64,000 nt of DNA, from positions 23,280-87,279 of the forward strand of contig NZ_JASE01000001.1 of NCBI RefSeq assembly GCF_000622325.1, read 5' to 3'. The position numbers were made by a program, and so were the translations under genes. Below are positions 8,286 through 16,652 of this stretch, in pieces (the stretch's first letter is position 1; each line of letters starts with the position of its first letter). The notes below the pieces were generated by a model. The model had not been told where the DNA came from and did not search any database. It saw only the letters and a list, made by a program, of their open reading frames with translations. Source of the stretch: Sulfitobacter geojensis. Lineage in GTDB: Bacteria; Pseudomonadota; Alphaproteobacteria; Rhodobacterales; Rhodobacteraceae.

Positions 8286-9590
8286 ATGAAGAACATCGCG
8301 ATAAGCTCAGCTGCTGCGCTTAGCATGTTGGCAAATACTGCATTTGCCGAAACCGAAATCACATGGTGGCACGCAATGGGCGGCGCCCTTGGCGAAACTG
8401 TCAATGAAATCGCTGAAGGTTTCAACGCAAGCCAAGACGAATACACCATCACGCCCGTTTTCAAGGGCACATACGAAGAAACCCTGACCGCAGGTATCGC
8501 CGCGTTCCGCGCCGGTGAGCAGCCAAACATCATGCAGGTTTTTGATGCCGGCGCTGCAACCGTTATCGCAGCCGAAGGTGCGACTGTTCCGGTACAGAAC
8601 CTACTGGAAGCCAACGACGTCGGCTTCGATATCGAAGATTACATTTCCGGCGTGCGTTACTTCTACGCCGATGCGGATGGCAAGATGATCGGCATGCCGT
8701 TCAACTCCTCCTCGCCTATCATGTATTACAACGTACAGGCCCTTGAGGCAGCTGGCGTTACTCCGCCTGTTACATGGGAAGAGTTTGAAACAGTCACTGC
8801 GCCTGCATTAAAGAAAGCAGGATTCACGGCAATGTCGCAATCCCACCTGCCATGGATTTTCGTTGAAAACTTTATGTCGCGTCACGATCTTCCATTTGCA
8901 ACCAACGCCAATGGTTATGACGGTGCAGACGGCACTGAAATCCTCGTAAACATTGATCCACTCAAGGCGCACTTCACTGCGCTTACTAAATGGCAGGACG
9001 CTGGTTACTTTGAATGGTTCGGCACAGGTTGGGGCGACAACCAAACACCTTTCGAAGAGGGCAAAGTCGCGATCTGGTTCGGTTCGTCGGGATCATTCGG
9101 CGGCCTGTCCAAGAAAGATCTCGGTTTTGATTTTTCTGCGACTTACTTGCCTTACTGGGAAGCGGTTACAACAGAGCCCAAGCAAACCTTCATCGGTGGC
9201 GCGGCGTTGTTTGCGATGGCCGGTCAGCCTGACGAAGAAGACGCTGCAACCGCTGCATTCTTCAAATACCTGACTTCACCAGAAGTTCAGTACATGTGGC
9301 ACCGTGAAACAGGCTATGTGCCGATCACAACTGCTGCGTACGAAATGGCGACAGCAGATGGCCACTACGACCGTGCCCCCGCCGCTGAAACTGGCATTCT
9401 TCAGCTGTCCTTGGACGCCGGCGAGAACACACGCGGCTACCGCATGGGTTTCTACGTTCAGATCCGTGACGTGATGAACCGTGAATTCGGCCGCATCCTG
9501 ACGGGTGAGGCATCTGTGGACGATGCCTTCGCTGCGATCGAAACTGAAGCTAACGAGTTGCTGGCTCGCTTTGCTAAAACCCAGAACTAA
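8286..9590 (+). CDS. ugpB: sn-glycerol-3-phosphate ABC transporter, periplasmic binding protein
   Basis: A 434-residue extracellular solute-binding protein (family 1). It has a signal peptide (ISSAAALSMLANTAFAETE, cleaved after AFA) followed by TEITWWHAMGGALGETVNEI, which is the typical UgpB opening. Other family segments are KGTYEETLTAGIAAFRAG, GMPFNSSSPIMYYN and FMAMAGQPDEE-like strands in the second lobe. It binds sn-glycerol-3-phosphate or glycerophosphodiesters in the periplasm and delivers them to UgpAE. It is first in an operon ugpB-A-E-C plus an EEP-family gene. A strong hairpin follows the stop, which should raise its expression over the permease genes. Confidence 0.92.
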   Translation: MKNIAISSAAALSMLANTAFAETEITWWHAMGGALGETVNEIAEGFNASQDEYTITPVFKGTYEETLTAGIAAFRAGEQPNIMQVFDAGAATVIAAEGATVPVQNLLEANDVGFDIEDYISGVRYFYADADGKMIGMPFNSSSPIMYYNVQALEAAGVTPPVTWEEFETVTAPALKKAGFTAMSQSHLPWIFVENFMSRHDLPFATNANGYDGADGTEILVNIDPLKAHFTALTKWQDAGYFEWFGTGWGDNQTPFEEGKVAIWFGSSGSFGGLSKKDLGFDFSATYLPYWEAVTTEPKQTFIGGAALFAMAGQPDEEDAATAAFFKYLTSPEVQYMWHRETGYVPITTAAYEMATADGHYDRAPAAETGILQLSLDAGENTRGYRMGFYVQIRDVMNREFGRILTGEASVDDAFAAIETEANELLARFAKTQN

Positions 9591-9606
9591 GCCTTTGGCT
9601 TAATTG

Positions 9607-9632
9607 GACGGCCGCACTCACGTGCGGCCGTC
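9607..9632 (+). terminator. Intercistronic hairpin after ugpB
   Basis: A perfect 11-bp stem, GACGGCCGCAC / GTGCGGCCGTC, with a four-base loop, sits 16 bases after the ugpB stop and is followed by TCCCTTTA rather than a clean T-run. Such hairpins behind binding-protein genes act as partial terminators or RNA 3'-end stabilisers and make the binding protein more abundant than the membrane parts. Confidence 0.75.
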
Positions 9633-9658
9633 TCCCTTTAAAGACCCCCGAGGACATT

Positions 9659-10540
9659 ATGAAAAGAGCTGGCTTTGCCACGCGTTGGCTTCCTATCTTG
9701 CTGCTATTGCCACAGTTGGCGATCATAGCTGTGTTTTTCTATTGGCCAGCCGCCCACGCGGTGCAGTCATCTTTCTATCTTGAAGACCCGTTCGGGTTCG
9801 GCTCCAGTTTCGTGGGCTTTGACAATTACACACACCTCACAAGCAGTTCCGAATACGCGCGCATTGCAAAGTTCACCTTGCTGTTCACGGTGCTTGTGAC
9901 ATTCTTTTCCCTCGCTCTTGCATTGCTGCTAGCCGTCAAGGCTGACAACGTCATTCGCGGAGCAAAGACCTATCGCACGCTTTTGATGTGGGTCTATGCT
10001 GTCGCGCCCCCTGTTGCAGGCTTTATTGGGCTGCTGATGTTTAATCAAAGCTGGGGCCCGCTCACTGAGTTGGCGCGATCAATCGGTTGGGATTTTAAAC
10101 TGGGTGTGAACTTTGATGACACGGCGACCGCAATGGTCCTGGTCTCGGTTTGGAAACAGGTTCCAGTGAACTTCATCTTCTTTCTGTCCGGATTGCAATC
10201 CATACCCAAATCTGTGCGCGAGGCCGCATTAATCGATGCGAAATCATCCTTCCGCCGCTTTTGGGACGTGACCTTCCCGCTGCTCGCGCCGACTGGGTTT
10301 TTTCTGCTGATTATCAACATCACCTATGCGTTGTTCGACACCTTCGGCGTTGTTGATACGCTGGTGAAGGGCGAGCCAGGAAATAATCCGATGACACTTG
10401 TTTACAAGGTCTATGTAGACGGATTCCGCGGCAACGACCTCGGCGGGTCATCTGCACAATCGGTGATTTTGATGGTGCTTGTCCTTGCCTTGACGGTGTT
10501 CCAGTTCCGGCTGGTCGAACGCCGCATCCATTACACTTGA
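9659..10540 (+). CDS. ugpA: sn-glycerol-3-phosphate ABC transporter, permease UgpA
   Basis: A 293-residue inner-membrane permease with six predicted transmembrane segments, beginning LPILLLLPQLAIIAVFFYWP. The EAA loop that docks the ATPase is visible as REAALIDAKSSFRRFWDVTF near residue 190. Length and motif order fit UgpA/MalF-type subunits. It forms the heterodimeric channel with UgpE, whose gene starts 12 bases after this stop. Confidence 0.92.
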   Translation: MKRAGFATRWLPILLLLPQLAIIAVFFYWPAAHAVQSSFYLEDPFGFGSSFVGFDNYTHLTSSSEYARIAKFTLLFTVLVTFFSLALALLLAVKADNVIRGAKTYRTLLMWVYAVAPPVAGFIGLLMFNQSWGPLTELARSIGWDFKLGVNFDDTATAMVLVSVWKQVPVNFIFFLSGLQSIPKSVREAALIDAKSSFRRFWDVTFPLLAPTGFFLLIINITYALFDTFGVVDTLVKGEPGNNPMTLVYKVYVDGFRGNDLGGSSAQSVILMVLVLALTVFQFRLVERRIHYT

Positions 10541-10552
10541 AGGGGCGAAACC

Positions 10553-11434
10553 ATGACTGATACCACACACATTCCCATCGCCAAGCGCCCCTTGAAATGG
10601 GGCCGCGTAATGGATCATTCGATCTTAATCCTAGGCTCGTTATTTATGCTAGTGCCTTTGTTGATGGTGCTCCAGACGACAACGACGACTGACATCGAGA
10701 CGATCAAGAACGGTCCGGGACTACTCATCGGGGACCAGTTCGACGACAACTTCATGGCGGCGATGTTTAAAGCCTCCGGCTTCTCTGGTGAGAATACCGG
10801 TATGCGGATGCTAATGAATTCGATGATCCTTGGCATCGGCTTTGCTGTTGGGAAGATTGTCATCGGGATGATGGCCGCATACGCCTTGGTGTATTTTCGG
10901 CTACGCTTTGCCACTTTCGCCTTCTGGCTTATATTTACCACGTTACTGCTCCCGCTCGAAGTACGCATCCTTCCGTCATACGAGATCGCGCAGCAGCTTG
11001 GGTTGCTCAACACTTACACAGGTTTGATCGTGCCGCTGATTGCGTCCGCAACGGCGACGTTCTTTTTCCGTCAGTTCTTTCGCTCTGTTCCCGAAGAGCT
11101 GGTCGAGGCGGCGCGGATAGACGGCGCAGGACCGGTCAAATTCTTCATCGATATCCTTGTGCCACTGTCGCAGACCATGATCGCAGCGATGTTCATAATC
11201 ATGTTTGTCTTTGGGTGGAACCAATACCTCTGGCCGACGATGGTGACGACCGAAGAGGGAATGTACACCCTCGTGCGCGGTATCAAACAGATCACGCAGG
11301 ATCTCGAAGGAACAAACGTTCCCGAATACGGACGTGCCAATATGTTGGCGCTGATTGCGATCCTTCCGCCTGTGCTGGTCGTGATCTTTTTCCAAAGCTG
11401 GTTCGTCAAGGGCCTGACTGAATCTGACAAATAG
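10553..11434 (+). CDS. ugpE: sn-glycerol-3-phosphate ABC transporter, permease UgpE
   Basis: A 293-residue inner-membrane permease, UgpE/MalG type. The first membrane segment is ILILGSLFMLVPLLMVL and the EAA loop is VEAARIDGAGPVKFFIDILV near residue 185. The segment DIETIKNGPGLLIGDQF after the first helix is a UgpE-like periplasmic stretch. It pairs with UgpA and is energised by the ATPase encoded ten bases downstream. Confidence 0.92.
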   Translation: MTDTTHIPIAKRPLKWGRVMDHSILILGSLFMLVPLLMVLQTTTTTDIETIKNGPGLLIGDQFDDNFMAAMFKASGFSGENTGMRMLMNSMILGIGFAVGKIVIGMMAAYALVYFRLRFATFAFWLIFTTLLLPLEVRILPSYEIAQQLGLLNTYTGLIVPLIASATATFFFRQFFRSVPEELVEAARIDGAGPVKFFIDILVPLSQTMIAAMFIIMFVFGWNQYLWPTMVTTEEGMYTLVRGIKQITQDLEGTNVPEYGRANMLALIAILPPVLVVIFFQSWFVKGLTESDK

Positions 11435-11443
11435 GAAGACCCA

Positions 11444-12484
11444 ATGGCGCAAGTATCACTTAATAATATCCGCAAAGTTTACCCGAACGGGTATGAGGCT
11501 GTCGTCCCGACAAGCTTTGACATTTCAGATGGTGAATTCGTCGTGCTGGTCGGCCCTTCAGGCTGCGGCAAGTCGACATTGCTGCGCATGGTTGCGGGGC
11601 TAGAGGACATTTCCGAAGGCGCATTGTCGATCGGGGATCGCAACGTGAACCATGTCGACCCAGCTGACCGAGACATCGCGATGGTGTTTCAAAATTACGC
11701 GCTTTACCCACATATGACGGTGCGCAAGAATATTGGCTACGGGCTGAAAAACCGCAAAATCGCAGCGAGCGAGATTGAGGCAAAGGTGCAAGAAGCCGCC
11801 AAAATGTTGAACCTTACAGACTATCTGGATCGAAAGCCCAGCCAGCTGAGCGGTGGGCAGCGTCAGCGCGTGGCGATGGGGCGTGCCGTTGTGCGCGACC
11901 CTGCGTTGTTCCTGTTTGATGAACCGCTGTCCAATCTGGATGCAAAGCTGCGTCACCAGATGCGGATCGAGATTAAGGCACTGCAACGCCGTCTTGGGGT
12001 CACATCAATTTATGTGACGCACGATCAGGTCGAAGCGATGACAATGGCCGACCGCATTATAGTGCTGAATGAAGGCCGCATAGAACAAATCGGCACACCT
12101 GCCGAAATCTACCACCGCCCCGCATCGACTTTTGTGGCGAGCTTTATGGGCGCTCCACCGATGAACCTGCTCAATGCAAATTGTTCAGGTGGGAAGGTGT
12201 TCGTTGGCGGCAATATAGAGGTGGCTGCGGGCAATGCAGATGGACCCGTTGTCTTGGGTATTCGTCCCGAAGACATTGCAATTGGAGAGGCCTGCGATAC
12301 CGCGTTTACAGTTGATATTGTCGAAGAACTTGGGGCGCATCGTCTTTTGCACGGCAAGCTGGACGGACAAGACCTAACCATCCATGTAGGAAAGGATACA
12401 GCCGTGTCCGCTGGCCCAATCAAGATGTCCATCGACCCAAGCGCAGTCGTTTTATTCGACGCTGAAACGGGAACGGCACTATGA
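11444..12484 (+). CDS. ugpC: sn-glycerol-3-phosphate ABC transporter, ATP-binding protein
   Basis: A 346-residue ABC ATPase of the MalK/UgpC class. Walker [10 protein letters not shown] (near residue 38), Q-loop [11 protein letters not shown], signature [14 protein letters not shown], Walker [13 protein letters not shown] and switch His in [10 protein letters not shown] are all intact. A C-terminal TOBE/MOP-like domain ([17 protein letters not shown]) is present, as in regulators of sugar-type importers. Its stop overlaps the start of the following EEP gene (ATGA), which makes that enzyme part of the operon. Confidence 0.92.
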   Translation: MAQVSLNNIRKVYPNGYEAVVPTSFDISDGEFVVLVGPSGCGKSTLLRMVAGLEDISEGALSIGDRNVNHVDPADRDIAMVFQNYALYPHMTVRKNIGYGLKNRKIAASEIEAKVQEAAKMLNLTDYLDRKPSQLSGGQRQRVAMGRAVVRDPALFLFDEPLSNLDAKLRHQMRIEIKALQRRLGVTSIYVTHDQVEAMTMADRIIVLNEGRIEQIGTPAEIYHRPASTFVASFMGAPPMNLLNANCSGGKVFVGGNIEVAAGNADGPVVLGIRPEDIAIGEACDTAFTVDIVEELGAHRLLHGKLDGQDLTIHVGKDTAVSAGPIKMSIDPSAVVLFDAETGTAL

Positions 12485-13488
12485 TCACTACGCAAGTGTT
12501 TGAATTGCCACCGATCACGGATGTAGATCGTCACAATATCCTCGCGGCGCCGCGCACAGCTGACGCGCACCGCGCACTACTCGCTGAGGTGCCCGCGATG
12601 AATGCGGTTCAGATCGGTGGAACCGCGTCGCGCATCAAATTGCCGAACCAGTTCACTGTCGCGGCATGGAACGTGGAGCGCTGCCTGTTTCCCGAAGATA
12701 CCGCGGCCCATCTTGCCCCTAGCGCCTGCGACATTGTGCTATTGTCCGAGGTCGACCATGGCATGGCCCGCACAGGCCAACGCCACACCACCGAAGTGAT
12801 GGCCGCCCAGCTTGGCATGGCCTACGCTTTCGGGGTCGAGTTTCATGAGCTTGATTTAGGCGGGGCAACCGAACGTGCCTTCTGCAAGGATGATTTCAAT
12901 GCGCTGGGTTGGCACGGCAATGCGATCTTGTCGTCTGTGCCGTTCGAACGCACGGCCATGATCCGGCTGGATGATCACGGGCATTGGTTCGCCAGCGACA
13001 TGGCAAATGTAGACACAGAGCAACCGCGACTTGGTGGTCGCATGGCTATTATTGCCATTGTTCCAACCGAAAGCGGGCCCCTGTGCGTTGTCTCGGCACA
13101 TCTTGAAAGCAATGCAGATGCGGCGCATCGACATACACAAATGCGTGGTCTACTTGATGCAATTGATACCTTTGCGCCTGGCATTCCTGTCCTGATCGGG
13201 GGGGACTTGAACACTGGAAATCAATTGGCCCCCAATTTTGACTGGCGCGATGAAACCTTGTTTTCATTCGCAGAGGACCGTGGCTATGCGTGGGATTTCA
13301 CCGCGCCAGGAAACACCACCCGTCCTAGTCTCATTACGCGCCATCCTGCTCGGGAAATGAAGCTTGACTGGTTTGCAGGTCGCGACTTGAAAAGTCTGGA
13401 TTCCGGCGTCGTTGCGTCGACTATGGGGGACGGAAAGCCATTATCGGATCACGATTATGTTTGGTGTAAAGCTGAATTTACTGAGTGA
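12481..13488 (+). CDS. Endonuclease/exonuclease/phosphatase (EEP) family protein in the ugp operon
   Basis: A 335-residue EEP-fold metal-dependent phosphohydrolase. The diagnostic residues are present in order: Asn in [14 protein letters not shown], Glu in [13 protein letters not shown], His in [15 protein letters not shown], Asp-x-Asn in [11 protein letters not shown] and the final SDH in [10 protein letters not shown]. No signal peptide is seen, so it should act in the cytoplasm. Translational coupling to ugpC suggests that it processes what the transporter brings in. A glycerophosphodiester phosphodiesterase role, normally filled by UgpQ (an unrelated fold), is a reasonable inference. A DNase-like role is less likely from context. 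Confidence 0.85.
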   Translation: MITTQVFELPPITDVDRHNILAAPRTADAHRALLAEVPAMNAVQIGGTASRIKLPNQFTVAAWNVERCLFPEDTAAHLAPSACDIVLLSEVDHGMARTGQRHTTEVMAAQLGMAYAFGVEFHELDLGGATERAFCKDDFNALGWHGNAILSSVPFERTAMIRLDDHGHWFASDMANVDTEQPRLGGRMAIIAIVPTESGPLCVVSAHLESNADAAHRHTQMRGLLDAIDTFAPGIPVLIGGDLNTGNQLAPNFDWRDETLFSFAEDRGYAWDFTAPGNTTRPSLITRHPAREMKLDWFAGRDLKSLDSGVVASTMGDGKPLSDHDYVWCKAEFTE

Positions 13489-13538
13489 TAAGGCATTGCC
13501 AACTTGTTTGGGGTTACGTGGCTTTCTAAAAGTTTTCG

Positions 13539-13724
13539 ATGAGCACTCCATCCATCATGCCCCGCCTGAAAGGTTACCGCTTCCCACGGGCGATCGTCGC
13601 CTATGCGGTTTGTGTCTATCACCCCTTCACGCTCAGCACGGCTGATGTCGAGGACTTGCTCGCAGAACGGGGTGTGACGGTGACCCGGGAGACCGTCCGG
13701 AAATGGGTGAACCGCTTTGGTTGT
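13539..13724 (+). mobile_element. IS6-family transposase N-terminal fragment
   Basis: Translation of this stretch gives LKGYRFPRAIVAYAV, VEDLLAERGVTVTRETVRKW and VNRFG, the N-terminal zinc-finger/helix-turn-helix part of an IS6 transposase from a subgroup different from the element at 6953. The frame leaves IS6 homology after about 60 residues. No catalytic domain follows and no terminal repeats were found, so it is a dead remnant. Confidence 0.7.
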
Positions 13725-13741
13725 CATCTCAATAAACGGCT

Positions 13742-14040
13742 GCAAATACGTCGACACCTACGCCTTCGTGGATGGCAGGTTTGAGGTCCGTTCAAAGGGC
13801 CGCTCCCTGCCCTACAAAATCTTCGACATGGATCAACGCGTTACCTATGCCCAAGATCCGCGTACCGTTACGTGCTTCGCTAAAGAGCATGGCCTCACCG
13901 TTGGAAATACAGCGTCCCAGAAAGCATTAGGCCCCTCTGCGATATAGACCGCTACAAAAGCCGCTACCCACAAGTTTGCCGCACACAAAAAGGCCCTTCA
14001 TGGGGTCATTGACCTTATTTCATTCTTTGAAACGTGACCC
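13742..14040 (+). mobile_element. Transposase C-terminal fragment, ISNCY-like
   Basis: In the frame at 13717-13947 the translation reads FVDGRFEVRSKGRSLPYKIF and DMDQRVTYAQ, resembling the C-terminal end of ISNCY-type transposases (of the form LPYRxFDxxQRV). The downstream stretch ends in CATTCTTTGAAACGTGACCC at 14021-14040, which resembles a terminal repeat; a partial GGGTCA match lies nearby at 14003. The transposase is a remnant only. Assignment to the family rests on a short motif. Confidence 0.4.
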
Positions 14041-14157
14041 GTGAAGAAACATGTTCCTATCAAATGGCCGCGGCCGTGACGATGGACCTCTCTCTGCGAC
14101 GCCCATTGAAGCGTGCGTCACGCGCGTTACCTACTGCTCGAATGAATGGAGAAAACA

Positions 14158-14910
14158 ATGAAAAAAATATTGGCAACCGCAGCACTTGCCCTGTCGACTA
14201 CTTTCAGCGCGGCGCACTCCGAAACACTGAACGTTGGCATGTCGGGCGGCTATTTTCCCTTCACGTTTGTTAAACTCGACAAGCTCCAAGGTTTCGAAGT
14301 CGACTTCATCAACGCCATCGCGGCAGAAACGGGTGACGAGGTGAACTTTGTCACGATGTCCTTCTCCGGACTTGTCGGGGCACTTGAGACGGGTCGGATT
14401 GATACCATCGCCAACCAAATTACCATCACGCCAGAGCGGGAAACAAAGTTTGCCTTCTCGCAACCTTACGTCTTTGATGGTGCGCAAGTTGTGGTCAAAA
14501 AAGGCAACGAAGAAACAATTGCACGCGTTGAGGACCTTAGCGGCAAGACTGTCGCCGTTAACTTGGGGTCGAATTTCGAGGAATTGTTGAATGAACTTCC
14601 AAACGCGGAAGAAATCGACATCCGCACTTATGAGAGCAACATCGCCCAAGACACAGCCCTTGGTCGCGTAGATGCATTTGTCATGGATCGTGTGTCTTCT
14701 GCCCAGTTGATTGCCGAAAGCCCCCTGCCCTTAGCATTCGCCGGCAAACCCTTCAGTGAAATCCGCAATGCGCTGCCGTTCCGCACCGACGAAAAAGGGA
14801 CTGAGTTGCGCGATCGGTTTGATGCCGCCATTACCACGCTGAAAGCAAACGGCACATTGACCGAAATATCTGAAAAGTGGTTCGGAACTGATATTTCGGC
14901 CGTGGAGTAA
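14158..14910 (+). CDS. Polar amino-acid ABC transporter, substrate-binding protein
   Basis: A 250-residue family-3 solute-binding protein. The signal peptide KKILATAALALSTTFSAAHS is followed by ETLNVGMSGGYFPFTFV, FEVDFINAIAAETG and ETGRIDTIANQITITPERE, a pattern seen in cystine/polar amino-acid binding proteins. The start at 14158 has GGAGA five bases upstream. A four-residue longer start at 14146 would place the ribosome site inside the coding region. It is first of a three-gene importer; the ligand cannot be assigned with certainty, but a cystine-like ligand is plausible. Confidence 0.9.
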   Translation: MKKILATAALALSTTFSAAHSETLNVGMSGGYFPFTFVKLDKLQGFEVDFINAIAAETGDEVNFVTMSFSGLVGALETGRIDTIANQITITPERETKFAFSQPYVFDGAQVVVKKGNEETIARVEDLSGKTVAVNLGSNFEELLNELPNAEEIDIRTYESNIAQDTALGRVDAFVMDRVSSAQLIAESPLPLAFAGKPFSEIRNALPFRTDEKGTELRDRFDAAITTLKANGTLTEISEKWFGTDISAVE

Positions 14911-14914
14911 TTAA

Positions 14915-15589
14915 ATGCGCGCACTCGACTTCGACTACATGTGGGACTTGGTACCTGTACTGTTGGGGTATGTTCCCCTGACGCTGTTCATGGCGTTGGT
15001 CGGTATGTTTTTCGCTCTCATACTGGCCTCCGTCATGGCGGTTGAACGGGTATTCCGCATTCCAGTGCTCGATGTCTTTGTGCGCCTTTTTATCAGTTTC
15101 TTTCGGGGCACCCCGTTGCTGGTGCAACTCTTCTTGTTCTACTACGGCCTACCGCAGGTTTTGGCGTTCTTGACCACAATTGACGGCGTCACCGCCACCA
15201 TCATGGGTCTTACCTTACATTTCTCGGCCTATATGGCCGAGAGCATTCGCGCGGCGATCTTGGGTGTTGACCGCAGCCAGTGGGAGGCCTCGCAAGCAGT
15301 TGGCATGACCCAAACACAGATGATGGTTCACATAATCCTGCCCCAGGCTGCCCGCGTAGCAGCGCCGACCTTGGTTAATTATTTTATCGATATGATCAAA
15401 GGAACATCGCTGGCGTTCACTCTGGGTGTCACCGAGCTTATGGGTGCCACCCAGAAAGAGGCGGCGGGCAGTTTTCTCTATTTTGAGGCCTTTCTTGTTG
15501 TCGCTGCGATCTACTGGATCATGGTCGAATCCCTGTCCTTTGCGCAACGGCACTTGGAAACCTATCTTAACAAGGCGTATGCAAGATGA
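14915..15589 (+). CDS. Amino-acid ABC transporter, permease
   Basis: A 224-residue HisM-type inner-membrane permease with about five transmembrane helices, starting MRALDFDYMWDLVPVLLG. The polar amino-acid family signature FFRGTPLLVQLFLFYYGLP is near residue 65, and the EAA loop EASQAVGMTQTQMMVHIILP near residue 125. It begins four bases after the binding-protein stop and overlaps the ATPase start by four bases, so the three form a tight operon. A homodimeric channel is expected because only one permease gene is present. Confidence 0.92.
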   Translation: MRALDFDYMWDLVPVLLGYVPLTLFMALVGMFFALILASVMAVERVFRIPVLDVFVRLFISFFRGTPLLVQLFLFYYGLPQVLAFLTTIDGVTATIMGLTLHFSAYMAESIRAAILGVDRSQWEASQAVGMTQTQMMVHIILPQAARVAAPTLVNYFIDMIKGTSLAFTLGVTELMGATQKEAAGSFLYFEAFLVVAAIYWIMVESLSFAQRHLETYLNKAYAR

Positions 15590-16350
15590 CTTCAAAGGCC
15601 GCAATTTCCATCGAAGGATTGAACAAATCCTTTGGTAATACATCCGTTCTAACGAACATCTCGCTGGACATCGCGCCCGGCGAAAGGGTGGTTGTCATCG
15701 GGCCATCTGGTACTGGGAAATCTACTCTGCTCAGATGTTTGAACTATCTGGACCGACCAGACAGTGGGGCCATCCGGGTTGGCGATCTGACCGTCGACCC
15801 CGCAAACGCATCGCGCTCCGACATTTTGGCACTGCGGCGCAGAACGGCATTTGTGTTTCAGAACTACGCACTCTTTGCCAATAAAACCGCACGCGAAAAT
15901 ATCACCCAAGCGTTGATCACCGTGAAAGGCCAATCCAAGGCCGACGCTGTGACGCGTGCCAATGAGACGCTGCGCGAAACGGGGCTCATCGACAAGGCAG
16001 ATTCTTACCCAGCCGCCCTTTCAGGTGGCCAACAACAGCGCGTCGGCATAGGTCGTGCAATGGCGCTAGACGCCGATCTGATGTTGTTCGATGAACCGAC
16101 ATCAGCACTTGATCCTGAATGGGTCGGCGAAGTGCTGGACCTGATGCGGCGTGTCGCCGAAAAACGACAAACGATGTTAATCGTCACGCATGAAATGCAA
16201 TTCGCCCGGGAAATTGCGGATCGGATCATTTTCATGTCAGATGGACAGATTGTCGAACAAGGGCCACCTCACGAGCTGCTTGAAAACCCACAGGATTCCC
16301 GCACAAGGGCCTTTCTGCGGCGTGTTGCGAAGGTCGATTCAGACGCCTAA
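15586..16350 (+). CDS. Amino-acid ABC transporter, ATP-binding protein
   Basis: A 254-residue ABC ATPase of the GlnQ/HisP group. Walker A GPSGTGKSTLLRCLNYLD, Q-loop FVFQNYALFANKTARENI, signature LSGGQQQRVGIGRA, Walker B LMLFDEPTSALDPEWVGEVL and switch VTHEMQFAREIADR are all present. It drives the permease encoded just upstream. It ends the operon; no obvious terminator follows. Confidence 0.93.
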   Translation: MTSKAAISIEGLNKSFGNTSVLTNISLDIAPGERVVVIGPSGTGKSTLLRCLNYLDRPDSGAIRVGDLTVDPANASRSDILALRRRTAFVFQNYALFANKTARENITQALITVKGQSKADAVTRANETLRETGLIDKADSYPAALSGGQQQRVGIGRAMALDADLMLFDEPTSALDPEWVGEVLDLMRRVAEKRQTMLIVTHEMQFAREIADRIIFMSDGQIVEQGPPHELLENPQDSRTRAFLRRVAKVDSDA

Positions 16351-16652
16351 CCAATGATCTGGTTTGCAAAAACGACCTGTTCCGCAGGATCGAATAAACC
16401 ATGAGATAGAAAATCATGGCTTTTGTCATGTTAACTCGACCGGTCTTCGGATTGTCGTGCCGATTTCCTATCAAGCGACGTTGCCCGCGATTTTACACGC
16501 CTCGAATGCTTCCAGTCGGTATTAACAGATAACAAGTGCTGCGCGGCGGCGGGCTGGGACGAAGAAGAAATTGCGGGTCGCGGAATACCTTGCGATTACG
16601 CTGATGTCGGCACACCGACAACCAACGCCGAGTTTACGTAACAACACCCATC
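16351..16652. other. Gene-free gap with a possible coding remnant
   Basis: About 300 bases lie between the convergent amino-acid transporter and RND operons. From about 16435 to the TAA near 16641 the plus strand stays open for some 68 codons, ending AGWDEEEIAGRGIPCDYADV and TPTTNAEFT, which reads like the tail of a lost gene, but there is no start or ribosome site and the family was not recognised. No T-tailed hairpin for either operon was identified. Confidence 0.35.
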
